From Paramecium sonneborni (Eukaryota; Ciliophora; Oligohymenophorea; Peniculida; Parameciidae): a stretch of 64,000 nucleotides of DNA. The position numbers and the translations under genes are program-made. The stretch spans positions 77,673 through 141,672 of the forward strand of contig CAJJDN010000070.1 of assembly GCA_905182985.1 (NCBI GenBank), in the 5' to 3' direction. Below are positions 11,880-24,125 of the stretch, one piece after another. Position 1 is the stretch's first letter, and each line of letters begins with the position of its first letter. The notes beneath the pieces were generated by a model. It searched no databases. It was not told where the DNA came from and saw nothing but the letters and a program-made list of their open reading frames with translations.

Positions 11880-12280
11880 ATTTCTTTATTTGACTTAAAA
11901 GAAAATATTACAAATAGAATTATATAAATTTATGTTTGAATTAAAAAAGTATATATAAAATTAATTATTTTTAAATATTAGTATATAATTTAGAAAATAA
12001 ATTAATATAATATTTTGATTATAATGAAAAAGAAATTAAAAAAAAAGTAATTTTAGATAAATGATTCTAAGACAAGTTTGTAACATAGTATATAATTAAC
12101 AGAAAATATGTTATACCAAAGGGTCCAAATAAATATTATTTTCAATTCGATATTATTTCTGAATATTAATAACTATTTAATTTATTTGAGTCAGACATTA
12201 ATCATGATGTGAAAGGATTTATCTATTAGATAAGTGGTAGAAGATTTTTATAAAATACATAAGTATGTAAAATTGGATGA
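11880..12280 (+). pseudogene. Protein-like frame without a start codon; remnant or unresolved small gene
   Basis: A frame ending at TGA 12278-12280 reads convincingly (RKYVIPKGPNKYYFQFDIIS, then LFESDINHDVKGFIYQISGR). It has no ATG and contains a TGA at 12062-12064. A 30-nt intron starting GTAATTTTAG at ~12047 and ending ACAAG would remove that TGA. Further upstream the frame stays open to about 11880 but becomes very AT-rich. It may be a small gene whose first exon I cannot find, or a decaying copy. No function is suggested. Confidence 0.3.
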
Positions 12281-12404
12281 ATTACAATTGATAATTAAAA
12301 TAAATTATATCGAAAAATAGGTTAATTTACAATGCAAATAAATATTCTCTAAATTTTGAGGAAAAAAGTGTTTAATAAATTTTAGATAGGTTATATATGA
12401 ATTT

Positions 12405-14302
12405 TCATAATATTGGCATACTATCATTCCAATCTAATTCTAATTCTCCATATTTTGTTTTCAGTAAATATTCGATAAGTGGAGTAACTTTTTCACTTGA
12501 ATCAAATTAAACTCCTTCAATTTGTATTTTTTTTTTCTATTTACCCAACTATGCTCCAAATCTTCTTATTGTAATGATAATCAAATCATCAGGATTATTC
12601 AATCCATCAAAAAAAACAAGATCAAATTCTTTTAAGTTTTTTTCTAATTTAAAAATTAATATTACTTAAATATGGTTTATCTTATATAACATCATTATTA
12701 CAACCAAAAATAACAGAATAATGATACTCTTTACAAATTACCCAGATTGGAAGTAAAGGTTCCTTTAAGTTCTTTCCAACTTCTAGATATTAAAAATGTT
12801 CAAATATAGTTAAGAATCCAATTTCACTTCTTTGTTCAACTCCTTTTATCTTTAAATCTTCTATTTATTTACATCTATTATATAAATAATAAATAATACC
12901 CATCAAAACAATTACTTACTGCTTTTCCAGTTAACATAAGATTAACAGCTTCTTATGTACAATGACCATGATTACCTATCAAAGGATTAGTAGCTGAATC
13001 CATTTCTAACATAATTTATTCAACACCTTTGGTTAAGATAAGTGAATAGAAGAATAATGTTACACCATTTTAACCAAAAAAAAGAGTTGAATGTTCCAAT
13101 AGTACTTCATATAAATAATTTAGAGATTTGATTTAATATTCTAACTAATCACAACTTTCAATTGATATTGCTTAACTCATTGAAGAATCTCTTGTGGGAA
13201 TTGTTAAAATAAGCCTTTCTTTATTGCATTTATAGAAAATATCTGATAATGCGGCAATTAAACAATTTTATTTAATTGAAGTTTTAGAATAGATAGTTTG
13301 AGAAAATAGAAAATGTTTAAGATAATAAGCTTAAACTGAAGCTAAAACACCACAAGGACCTCCTTCTAATTAATGCAATCCAAAAAAAGTAGGTTCATCT
13401 TTAAAAATAAATGGTTATGACCAACTTTTAGGTAATCCATTCATTATACCTTAAAATAATAATTATTTAATAGGTTATGTAATTGATTTTTATTAAGGTT
13501 TACGTTTACCTTAATTAAGTCCAATATTTTTATCATAATTAAAATTTGATATTTAAAGTTAAACATTATGTTATTTAATATTGCATTTTTAATATTCTAC
13601 TTTAAGATCTAGTGTTGATTCATCTTAATGATTATTATCTTATTATTCATTAATTATTTATTGATCATTTTCTTTTTATTCTGATTATTTTTTCATATTA
13701 ATTAATCTAGGTGGTTAAGCAAGTGTCAATTACGGATTATCTTTAATTTCTTATTTTAAAGGATCATCATCATCTTAATAATCATATAATCTAACTTATT
13801 TATTAGAAGGTTTTCTTGAAACTTGAAATTATCCTTTATTTTGTGATAATTTTTCATCATTTTTATCTTCATTTGATTCAATAATAACTTCTTCTTCTTC
13901 TTTAGATAAATCTAAATTTTTTGGTTTGTATTCTGATTAAGGACGTTTCTTCATTTTATTTTGACGAGATACTCCAATAGTAGGATCATATGGTATATCT
14001 TAAGGAATATCTTCAATTCTTTCAGCTTTAGTAGCTATTGTTAATGCTTCTAATTATGCTTTTTTATTAAGAAGATGAGATATCAAGATTTCTAATAAAC
14101 TCTTTAAAGGTTTGATTGATTCATTATTTCTTTTGACAAGTTTTGAAAGTCCAAGTTGTAAAATTACATCCATTTTAGTAATAGTTGTTTAATCTCTATA
14201 TTCTAAATCAAAAGTATTTAAAGTTTAAGTGAATCCTTATTTAATGAGATATTCTCTAATAAGTGCTTTAACAACAATTTAATGCATTAATATTAATGTC
14301 AT
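12405..14302 (-). CDS. MINDY4-type (FAM188) deubiquitinase with N-terminal LisH-like helix
   Basis: Introns at 12875-12899 (25 nt) and 12644-12665 (22 nt); 616 residues. The first ~75 residues resemble a LisH motif (VVKALIREYLIKQGFTQTL), as in MINDY4/FAM188B. A long disordered Gln/Asp-rich linker follows. The catalytic domain begins near FFGLHQLEGGPCGVLASVQA, with the nucleophilic Cys in GGPCG. It continues through HCTQEAVNLMLTGKAVSNCFDG, IWVICKEYHYSVIFG (expected catalytic His region) and FDLVFFDGL. This family trims Lys48-linked ubiquitin chains. An alternative start is Met6. It is divergent from the hydrolase gene at 14356, with a 53-bp gap. Confidence 0.88.
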
Positions 14303-14355
14303 TTATAAATGATTATTGTAAATAGATAATTAGACCACCAAGAAGAACATATTAA

Positions 14356-15368
14356 ATGTAATAATTAGGTAATAAATTTATTAAGCATAAGGTCCAAAAC
14401 TTCGTTTAGTTTAAAATGTTCCAATAATAAGAGAAGATTTTGAGTTTATATCAAGATAACTAAAATTATAGGCTAGTTATTTTATATCGGAATCTATTCA
14501 TCATCGTTGTTTGATATATCTTCATTGTAATGCTAGTTGTAGATTAGAAGGATTGTAATATGTAGAGAGATTACAAGCAATAGGAGTTAATTTATGTGTA
14601 TTTGATTTTGCTGGATGTGGTTTATCAGAAGGAAAATATATAACTATGGGAACATATGAGAGTGAAGATGTTAAAGAGTTAATGAATTATATAGAATGTA
14701 GATTTGGTAAAGTTGATGAATTTATTCTTTGGGGAAGAAGTATGGGAGCAGTAACTGCACTTATGTTATCATAAGATCCAAGAATTACTACTTATATTGC
14801 TGATAGTGCTTTTACTTAATTAAGAACTGTTGTTGAAGAATTAGGATAATAAAAATTTGGATGTTTCTCTTTTATGATTAATGGATTTATACCTTTTCTT
14901 AGAAGTAAAATTATTAATGAAGCACAATTTGATATTGATCATGTCTCACCACTTAATTGTGTTAATATTCAAAGCAATTCTAAAAGATTCTATTTCCTTG
15001 CTGCTAAAACTGACTAATTAGTACATCCAAGACATTCGTAAATATTATATGATCAATGTAAATCATATAAAAGACTTGAATTATGTGATGGCAATCATAA
15101 TACTATCAGATAAGTTGAAACATTAGATCAAATTACTAAATTTATCAATCTCTTATAAATTGATTCACCATTAAATTCTGATTATACTAATAAATGCTCT
15201 AAATATTTTAATGAAGCTCAATAATGTCTTAATAGCTATAGAATATGTTAATTAGAATAAGAAGAGTAACTTAAAGAATATGTCAAATAATTAGAAAGAA
15301 AAAGTATCTTAAAATCATATCAATAATAACAAAGAGATATTTCAGATTTAGAATAATATTTAGAATGA
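14356..15368 (+). CDS. Alpha/beta hydrolase, serine aminopeptidase S33/BEM46-like
   Basis: The only usable ATG (14356) requires an intron straight after four codons: 23 nt, 14369-14391, or a 17-nt version ending at 14385 in the same frame. With the former the protein has 329 residues. It shows LIYLHCNASC, then FDFAGCGLSEG, the nucleophile elbow WGRSMGA (~125), DSAFTQL, AAKTDQLV and a terminal DGNHN with the likely catalytic His. The last ~70 residues form a Gln/Glu-rich helix. The substrate is unknown. The N-terminal exon choice is the least certain part. Confidence 0.8.
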
Positions 15369-15712
15369 ATAAAATTATATGTTCTTAAATTTCTATTTCA
15401 TTTCTAAGCATATTCTTTAACACTATTTTACATTTTCTGAATTCTTTTGTAATTTTCTATTACAATTCAAATTTAGCTAAACATATTATTATTTTATCTA
15501 ATATTTACATCGTATTATAATCTAAGTTTAATTACTTCCTAATAAAATTAAATTTCTTAATTTCTTTATTTTGTAATATGTATTAAGAATAATCTTCTAA
15601 AAAAGTAGCATTCATTATTTTAGAAATGATACTCGCCTACATAGAACCTAACTGATTAAGTAATAAAGCTAATCATGATATTTTTTACAATTTATTATTT
15701 AATATTAAATAA
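15369..15712. other. Intergenic AT-rich stretch
   Basis: 344 bp between two genes on the same strand. No coding-like frame or structured element was seen. Confidence 0.5.
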
Positions 15713-16102
15713 ATGGGAAATGGATAGTGTTGTAAAAGAGTAGAAAGAATTGAAACATTAGAAGTTGACAATACTCCTCCTCATCATACTAAAATAGACT
15801 CACTTTTTGATGCACCACAATAAATGATTTCTCTATCTGATTCTGATGAAGACTATTAACCATAAAAATAGCCCTAGTTTGGAGTTTTTAAAGATACAAA
15901 AAAAGGTTCCCAGCTATCAACTGGCTAGTAATATTCTTTTTAAACACTACCATCTGAATAATAATTCTCTAATTTTGTTACTTTTTAGGCGATACCATCA
16001 TAGAAAGGAATAAAAAATAATTGTTTCTCTAAATTTTAAAAAGAAATGAATGATATTGCTAAAAATATACCATTGAACTAAAAGAACCATCAAATAAAAT
16101 GA
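15713..16102 (+). CDS. Small protein with N-myristoylation/palmitoylation-type start (MGNGQCC)
   Basis: 129 residues in one exon. The N-terminus MGNGQCC has Gly2 for N-myristoylation and two adjacent cysteines for palmitoylation, so stable attachment to a membrane, possibly the ciliary membrane, is an inference. The rest is hydrophilic and probably disordered, with an acidic SDSDEDY patch (~40) and a basic C-terminus. No domain is recognised. The start is clear: the ATG is followed by a good frame to TGA at 16100-16102. Confidence 0.7.
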
Positions 16103-16585
16103 AAAGACTATATATATAATTTTTTTTATACTTAAATGTCATTATATTAACTAAATAATATCAACTGCATATTTAAAAAAAAAATATATGCATTACAATC
16201 TTATTTAAGATTTCTCTATAATTAATTTATGAATTCCAATCATTTTTAAATAGATATTTTGAAGTTCTCCACTATTAATACTATATTTGCCAATAATCAA
16301 TAAAACAATATTATAAATAACTTTAGATAATTTATCATATCAATTTAATTTTTTAAAATATCCTAGCTTTGCTGAAGATATAATGGAAATGAATTAAACA
16401 GTTGAATAATTAATGGAAAAAAAAAATTATTATATTCAACTTTTTTTTTATTTGTTTTTAGGAATTCAATTTTAGTTAAATTAACAAATATTTGTAAAAA
16501 TTAATCAATAAATTTAATGATTCTAAATAAATGTTTGAAAAATAAATGCTGAGTATTTATTTTTAATAATATTAATCTAGAATTA
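16103..16585. other. Intergenic AT-rich stretch
   Basis: 483 bp between convergent genes. It has no coding-like frame. It contains a small inverted repeat with 7-bp arms (TGCATAT ... ATATGCA) around an A-tract near 16168-16195, possibly a 3'-end hairpin. Confidence 0.45.
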
Positions 16586-17581
16586 TCATAACAAATCCAA
16601 AAAAAACTTATTATATCTTTTACCTTTTGGAAAAGAATACTTTTTCCCTGATTGATAGATTAAATCATAGTTTCCTGGGCCAGGTATTTTCTTTTTTTTT
16701 TCATCTTATTGAGATTTTTTAACTTTAATTTGTTTATCAAAGAAAATTTTTTAATAGTAGTCAAAAACTTTAAGAGTTATTGTTTCTTCTGAAGCATTAG
16801 AAACAATTTCATCTGAAGATAAATAATCCTTATCTTTAATTAATTTTGAAATAAAGTATTCTTGATGAATATCAGCTTTATTAATTTTTATTAATTTAAA
16901 TCTTTGATTTTTTATAAATTTTCTTCCTTTTATTTTTTCTTTTGGGTAATCAATTAAACTTGGACCAATTTTATCTTTATACAGATATGAATATTCTCTA
17001 AATTTAGGAATAGGTTTAATTCTCTAATATTAATAAACACTATATTTTTGTTAATGTTTATCTTCAGACCAATAATTTTATGGTTTTTTTTATTCTATGC
17101 TAATTGATTAGTCGAATTTAGAACAATTATTTTTTGAATAACTATAATTTTAAATATCAAAAATTTCTTTTCTGGATGAATATTTTCCTATTTTGAGTGA
17201 ATGTTCAGTTTTATAATCATTGATTTTATAATATTATGGTCCTTTAGAAATTTATGGCAATAAAAAACATTATGATCTTTAAGATGTCGTAAAAGAATGC
17301 ATTTATTTTTGTTTAGGGCTTAATTCAATATATTTCCTTTGTGTATTTAACTGATATTCTGCATAACAATCATTATGATTTTTTAGTCTATGAGCAAAAG
17401 AATCATCATTATATAATTTTTTGCTGCTAGCTGAACGATTCAAACCCTTATCTTTCTTCTATGTTGTTTAAGTAGGAAAATCTTTTCTTAATTCATAATC
17501 ACTATATTAATTTCAATATTACCCAGGTCCAGGTATAATAGGTTTAGGCTCATATAAATTTTTATATCCAAAACTAAACAT
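16586..17581 (-). CDS. STPGR (SHIPPO) PGP-repeat microtubule protein
   Basis: A 21-nt intron (17502-17522), which itself contains an in-frame TGA, is removed; 324 residues. The N-terminus PKPIIPGPGDYELRKDF and the C-terminus KIPGPGNYDLIYQSGKKYSFP both carry the PGPGxY signature of the sperm-tail PG-rich repeat family. Its members line ciliary and cortical microtubules. The middle is basic and Tyr/Lys/Ser-rich, with degenerate repeats such as KGPQYYKI and IGPSLIDYP. An axonemal or cortical role is inferred from the family. Confidence 0.8.
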
Positions 17582-18284
17582 AATAATTGAAGAAATTATG
17601 TTTTTATTTTTATAAAATATCAACAATAAAGTATTTAATTTATCTTTATTTTTTTCTTATAGGATAATCTATAAAAATATTACAACTATGCTTATTAGTT
17701 TCAAATAAGCAGCATACATTTTTTTAATAAACAATATTATGTCGATATTTAAATATTAAAGTAGTTATCCTATTCTTTAGGATGATTACAAAGAATATAT
17801 AATCAAATTTATTGTATTTGATTTCAGTAATAAGTTCGAAATTATTCAAAAGAAATATTTATGTTAAAAATCCATTAATATCTAGATAATTTAATAAAAA
17901 ATTAGATAAATATGAAAGTTATACAATTAAAATAGTTTTTTTTGTAATTTATTGATAGTAATATTTTGATTCTGAGTTAATTTTAAAATAAACTCATTTA
18001 TTACAGTTTATTTGAATTGTTAAACTTTTTCTTTGTTTATGCAGAAAATTTTTAAATTCTTATAAACAAACAAAACTAATAATATATATTTATAATTTTG
18101 TATTTGATTGTTGAAAATATTTTAAAAATATGTTATTTATTTATTTTATTTAACTAATTCTCTAAAAATAGAACTTATATTCTTTATATTTGAAATATGT
18201 AATTAAGAATTGAATAGATAATGTAGTTAAATTTTTAATGTGAAACATAAAAAAATAAAAGTTCTTTAATTTAATATTTTATTA
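17582..18284. other. Intergenic AT-rich stretch
   Basis: 703 bp of very AT-rich sequence between divergent genes. No gene, RNA or repeat is supported. Confidence 0.5.
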
Positions 18285-18509
18285 ATGATATTTGTGAATA
18301 TTATAAAAAACCTTCATTATAATGTAGTTTGGAGAACTATATTTTTAAGAGTTCATCCTCTAAGCTAAATTCCTGGAATGGAAGGTTTAAGGGAGTTTAG
18401 TGATTCAGAAGATTGGTCAGATGATGAGAATCCATCAGACTTAGAAAATATAGAAGAATTTGATTCTAGTGGTGATGAGAAAGATTAAAATAATGGGGAT
18501 ATAAAATGA
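18285..18509 (+). CDS. Small acidic protein, unrecognised
   Basis: 74 residues from the ATG at 18285 to TGA 18507-18509. A hydrophobic/basic first half (VVWRTIFLRVHPLSQIPGM) precedes a strongly acidic tail (SDSEDWSDDENPSDLENIEE). The composition contrasts with the AT-driven noise nearby, which argues for a real product. A missing upstream exon is possible. No family is recognised. It ends 20 bp from the stop of the convergent trichocyst-matrix-like gene. Confidence 0.5.
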
Positions 18510-18529
18510 TATTAATAATAAATATTTAT

Positions 18530-19719
18530 TCATCGTATTTGCAATCTTTCTCTTAAATATTCTTTAAGTGTTACAATTTTATCCTATATGTGATCAACAA
18601 TTCTTGAAATTAGATCAAGAGATTGAACTCTTTATTAAGATTCCATTTAATAAATTTCTTATTATTATCTACACCATTAATCCTGTCCATCTAAATTATT
18701 CTATAAATTAATTGTTTAATTTACTTAATTTCTATCAATCTCTGCTGAATGATACTCAATTTTTCCTTCAGATTCTTCAATAATACTTTAATAATTGAGA
18801 ATAGCTTATTCTAAATTCTATCTTTAATCTTATAAGGTATTTCTTTCATTGATTAAATCAGATAAAAACTTTTACCAACTTTAAGCCTACTATTTTTCAA
18901 TATCCTCATCTTAAGATTTACTTTCTACTATTTGAACTCTTAAATTAGCCAATAATTGAAGAACCTTTTTTGCTGCCTCAGTATCTGCTTTAGAATTCAT
19001 TTATGTCATCATTGATATAATTGGTTAAAATAAGAGTCCTGCCGATGTTGATTAACTATCTTAATATATTTTAACATTTTACTTTTATAATCTAGAGAGA
19101 ACTTTAGTAAATCTACCTTTTACTTAAATAAATGATGATCCACTAGAAAGATGCTCAACTAAAGAATAGGCTTCATCTATAGCAGTTATAGATTCTAAAT
19201 GATCCTTTTGTTTAGATTAAAATTCAGAGTATTAAAGATCTCTTTCACTTTATCCTTCATTTGTTTTTCTTTAATTTTCTTCTATTTCAACTGATACTTC
19301 TGCAATCTTATTCAAAGATTTCTCTAAATTTCTTGTATTTTCCTTAAGATATTATATATATTACTTCAACTATCTTTGAGTGTGCCTTAAACTGTTATTA
19401 ATGATAAGCTAGGTTTGTTGCAAAATCATGTAGCAACCTATTACAAGATGCTTCAGTATTTTGTATAAAAAGATCTGCATCCTTTTATTCCTACTCAATC
19501 ATAAATCTTTTAACATTATTTCTAATTTTTATACCTAATATTGTTAATATAACTCTAAATTTCATGAACAGGTGATCCAGTAGCTAAACCAACCTAAATT
19601 GCATTTAAAAATATTCTTCCAGTTCTTTAAGAATCAATCTCTGTCAATATTACTTTTGAATCTTTCATAGTTGCAGTTGAAATTACAAAGAAGAAGTATA
19701 AACTGAATATTGTTTTCAT
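18530..19719 (-). CDS. Trichocyst matrix / granule lattice (TMP/GRL)-like protein
   Basis: Introns at 19343-19364 (22 nt) and 19535-19553 (19 nt, the least certain); 382 residues. It begins with a signal peptide (MKTIFSLYFFFVISTAT) and is otherwise coiled coil. The C-terminal pattern WQKFLSDLINERNTL ... LEQAI ... WCRQQQEIYQMES ... RVQSLDLISRIVDHI matches the conserved end of trichocyst matrix proteins, which are processed and crystallise in extrusive secretory granules. The length also fits (~350-390). The 5' half is repeated downstream at 20297-20647 by an assembly duplication. Confidence 0.7.
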
Positions 19720-20295
19720 TATATTTAATAAATTATTATATAAAAACGAATTCTAAACAAAAATTACTTTATCCCTATTCTTAGCAATATATTATTTTCA
19801 TTTAATCTTTCATTACATTTTGAAGATATTTCTCTAGGATTTAAACTCTAAGATGCATTCTATTTATTTTAACAATAAAAATAGATTAAAATAATTATCT
19901 ATAAAATACTTATTTTCTCTTTTTAGCTAAATAAATGAGTATTAATTCGAGATTGAAATAAATTTAATTTAAAAAATAGTAATAATTGAACTACATCAAT
20001 AATTTTACCATAAATTTGGCTTTATTAATACTTTTAAAGAATGTTAAAAGACTTAGGTTTAATCTATAAAATCGTATTGCTATGTAGTCACTCTAGTCTT
20101 TTATAAGCTAAATCAAAAATTATGAAAGAAGATATGTACCTCTTAACAATCAATTGATATATTTTAAACTAAAGAAATAATTGATAATTCAATTAAAAAA
20201 TACTTATTATAAATGTTAACAAAAATTACTTTCAAGGTGTTTTTTTATTGTTTATTTTTGTCTCCTAAATACATAGACATATTTCGAATTTGATA
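19369..20295. repeat. Direct duplication A, copy 1 (assembly artefact)
   Basis: 927 bp that reappear, apparently identical by eye, at 20297-21223 with a single N between (20296). Copy 1 contains the 5' half of the TMP-like gene and its upstream region. Identity with a one-base gap points to two contig ends joined without merging, not a recent tandem duplication. Confidence 0.9.
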
Positions 20296-20296
20296 N

Positions 20297-20647
20297 ACTA
20301 TCTTTGAGTGTGCCTTAAACTGTTATTAATGATAAGCTAGGTTTGTTGCAAAATCATGTAGCAACCTATTACAAGATGCTTCAGTATTTTGTATAAAAAG
20401 ATCTGCATCCTTTTATTCCTACTCAATCATAAATCTTTTAACATTATTTCTAATTTTTATACCTAATATTGTTAATATAACTCTAAATTTCATGAACAGG
20501 TGATCCAGTAGCTAAACCAACCTAAATTGCATTTAAAAATATTCTTCCAGTTCTTTAAGAATCAATCTCTGTCAATATTACTTTTGAATCTTTCATAGTT
20601 GCAGTTGAAATTACAAAGAAGAAGTATAAACTGAATATTGTTTTCAT
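20297..20647 (-). pseudogene. Truncated duplicate of the TMP-like gene 5' end (artefact)
   Basis: This repeats the start codon, signal peptide and first part of the TMP-like protein (start at 20647) and stops abruptly at the N. It is a by-product of duplication A and should not be counted as a gene. Confidence 0.85.
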
Positions 20648-21223
20648 TATATTTAATAAATTATTATATAAAAACGAATTCTAAACAAAAATTACTTTAT
20701 CCCTATTCTTAGCAATATATTATTTTCATTTAATCTTTCATTACATTTTGAAGATATTTCTCTAGGATTTAAACTCTAAGATGCATTCTATTTATTTTAA
20801 CAATAAAAATAGATTAAAATAATTATCTATAAAATACTTATTTTCTCTTTTTAGCTAAATAAATGAGTATTAATTCGAGATTGAAATAAATTTAATTTAA
20901 AAAATAGTAATAATTGAACTACATCAATAATTTTACCATAAATTTGGCTTTATTAATACTTTTAAAGAATGTTAAAAGACTTAGGTTTAATCTATAAAAT
21001 CGTATTGCTATGTAGTCACTCTAGTCTTTTATAAGCTAAATCAAAAATTATGAAAGAAGATATGTACCTCTTAACAATCAATTGATATATTTTAAACTAA
21101 AGAAATAATTGATAATTCAATTAAAAAATACTTATTATAAATGTTAACAAAAATTACTTTCAAGGTGTTTTTTTATTGTTTATTTTTGTCTCCTAAATAC
21201 ATAGACATATTTCGAATTTGATA
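20297..21223. repeat. Direct duplication A, copy 2 (assembly artefact)
   Basis: Second copy of 19369-20295, offset 928. It continues without a break into unique sequence at 21224, so this copy joins to the right-hand contig. The true locus should hold one copy. Confidence 0.9.
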
Positions 21224-22027
21224 CAGACCAATTAAAAATGTTCTTTTAATTATTTTCAAAGCAAAATTATTTCATCCATAAAATGTTTTGTTCTAAAAAA
21301 ATAAATTTTTTTCATAATTAAAGGCAGCTATTTTGTCAAAATGCAAATTTGATAAATCTTTTTTTTAATAAAATATAGAAAGATTTGAGAGGAAGATTTT
21401 AGGATTTGAAGAGAAGCTCAAAAAACAGCTTCTTTTCATTTTATAGCTTAATTCAATATATTCTAAATATTTTTACTCACAAAAATTTCAATAAATTAAA
21501 AAATGAAACATAACCTAAATGTATTAAATTCAATAAACTAAATTTTTTTAGATTCCAAATGAATTTCAATATTCTTTTTAAAAAAGAGTAATACATCTTG
21601 ACTTTAAATTTCTGGATTTTTTGAAAACTATAATTTTATAATTTGTTCCTATAAACCTTGAATTAATTAATTAAAATACATTGTATAAATTCTTCAATAA
21701 TTTTAAGTTATAATCAATCAGACTGCAATTATTATTTAAGTTTTCTCTAAAAATTAGTTTAGTTTAATAATAAAAGTTGAGAAAATTATAAGAGATTAAT
21801 TATAAATATCATTAAGTATGTAAAAGTAAGTAGTTGAAAATAAAACTGTAAATATCTTAATTATGTAAATAGATTTTTTGCATATAATATTAGCAATAAA
21901 AAGAAATTAACATTTAAAAATAATATCTAATGAGTCTTAATTATGAAAAGATTATTATCATAATAATAAGCTTGAAATGAAATAATAAAATAAAAATTTA
22001 TTTAGATAAGAATTATACATAATATTA
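21224..22027. other. Intergenic stretch with a short inverted repeat
   Basis: 804 bp of AT-rich sequence; with the upstream region in 20648-21223 the gap is ~1.4 kb. Near 21412-21431 the sequence GAAGCTCAAAAAACAGCTTC forms a perfect 6-bp inverted repeat with an 8-base loop. No coding-like frame was found on either strand. Confidence 0.5.
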
Positions 22028-23516
22028 TCACATAATTGAACAAGCTTAAACATTATTACTAGATGGTCGTTAAGAATCATTTAGTTTTTCATCCATAGAT
22101 TCATAAATTCTTTCAGATTAAGCTGGAGCTCCTAATTAAGGAACTGGCATAGTGTTAGGTCTATTTGTTTATTATTATATAGTGCTTGTAGGTTTTTAAT
22201 AGGAACCAACTAATTATTAAGCAATTTATTGATCCTTAATTCTTTATGAGGATGTAACGGAATTGGCTTTACTATTTTATTTAAATTATTGTTCTGGTAA
22301 TGTTGATCCTTAGAAGCCTGGATTCATAAATTATTATGATGGTGATTATTAAATTTAATTAGTTTATTAATAGAATTCACCTGAGAAATTAGTTTAACTA
22401 AGATCTTAGTATTCTTAAGGATAATTTGACTATTTAAAAGCATTTCCCATAGTTTAATGAAAATCAATGACTTTTAATTTACCAGAAGCAACACTTGATT
22501 TAGGTTCACTTTTAACAGTGGCTTCTTATGATCTTACTTCATCATCTCTTTATTATAGTCTTTCTAATAATTCTTTAGGATCATTATAGAGTGAATATTA
22601 AATAGTTCCTTAATTATAGATAGGTTTTTAAACTTTATAAGAAATACTACTAGGTTATTAAATAATTTGAGAAGGTAACCAATATTACTAAATATTTGGC
22701 ATTCCTCCTCCAAATCTACGTTCTAACATATCAGGATGAAAACCATGAGCAAGAGGAGCAAATGATTTAGATTCCCAGATTTCAATTTTTTTGAATGTTC
22801 TACTATCTAGCATTTAATGATAGTTATCCCAATTCATAAGTAATTCTTTAGATGGATTAAATAAATAGAGACGATCTAATATTTATGGAAAGTTTTGACT
22901 CATCATCCAAATAATGACTTGAAATGTTTTTGATGGGAAATTGTAAATACTCATTTAATCAGTTTCAACAATGACAACAATATTTTCAACTTTCGATGGA
23001 TAGAATAAATAATCTTCACAAATAACAAATAATATTGATAAAGCATGAATAAAAGCATCAGAATCAAATAAATATAGATCCATCATATGTAAATTAATAA
23101 CAATAATAGGACGATATTAATAATCTTTACCTCCAATATATACTAAACCTTCTCTTAAACATAAAAGTACTTTTTCAGGAATAGTAGAGAGTCTACTAGT
23201 ATTCAGCCAATAAATATGTCGTTTATATAACTAAAAATAAATTTGAAAATACTTCTAAACAATTAGTCATATTAAAATATCCTGCATAAAGAAATCTTAA
23301 GAGTACATCATCAGTACTAACACTGATATTAGCTCCTCTTATAATATCTTTAAATTATTGGATTTATTTTTTTTCAAAATGATCATATTCAACAGATTAA
23401 AATATTCTTCTAGTAGCAGTTCGTTCAATACCTTCTTTAATATAGCCATCTTCATGATGAATTTCTTCAACTGTTCTAGGTTTGAGTTTTAAATAATCAA
23501 ATTGTGTTCCAAACAT
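22028..23516 (-). CDS. CRAL-TRIO (Sec14-like) domain protein
   Basis: One 22-nt intron (23231-23252); 488 residues. DDVLLRFLYAGYFNMTNCLEL resembles the CRAL-TRIO N-terminal helix. The lipid-binding domain follows: VYIGGKDYQYRPIIVINLHMM, an IVVIVETDQMSIYNFP core, MSQNFPQILDRLYLFNPS and FKKIEIWES. Such domains carry phosphoinositides or other lipids between membranes. The C-terminal ~190 residues are Gln/Pro/Ser-rich and disordered. The start is 19 bp from the start of the divergent ribosomal-protein gene, suggesting a shared tiny promoter. Confidence 0.85.
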
Positions 23517-23535
23517 AAGAATAATAAAAAATAAA

Positions 23536-24111
23536 ATGAATTTGATAAAGAAAAAATTATAGACTCTTCCAAAAGATTATAGAGCTAAAATAATGCTTAG
23601 ACTTTATGCTGGAGTAGCAAAACCAAGTCCTAAGATGGGTCAATCATTAGGTCCTTTAGGAATTAATATGATGCAATTTTGCAAAGAATTCAATGCTGCA
23701 AGTTAATCCTTTAGACCAGATGTACCGCTTAGAGTTTAAGTTATTGCATTTCCAGATAGAACATTTAAATTCCTAATTAAACCACCTGAAACTACTTGGT
23801 TTCTAAGAAAGGCAACTGGTATCAATTAATAATCTATTAATCTTATAGGCACTGATAAATTCACTAATTTCCCTGGTTATATATGGTATGATACTATCTC
23901 TTTATAGCAAGTTTATGAAATTGGTAATATTACACATATATAATATATTCAATTAGCAAAAGTAAAATAGGAAATGGATCCACACTTAAAACATGTATCA
24001 CTTCCTGCCATTTGTAGAATGATAATAGGATAATTAGCATCATTAGGATGCAATTTATCGACATAATATTTTAAACCAGAAACCATTGTTAGACCAGAAA
24101 TAAAGAGTTGA
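23536..24111 (+). CDS. MRPL11: Mitochondrial large-subunit ribosomal protein uL11m
   Basis: 191 residues, intronless. The motifs [30 protein letters not shown] and [18 protein letters not shown] are diagnostic of ribosomal protein L11, which binds the GTPase-associated region of the large-subunit rRNA. The [12 protein letters not shown] form and similarity to bacterial L11 indicate the mitochondrial version. There is a C-terminal extension of ~40 residues beyond the conserved core. It is divergent from the CRAL-TRIO gene. Confidence 0.92.
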
Positions 24112-24125
24112 TATATTATTAAAAT

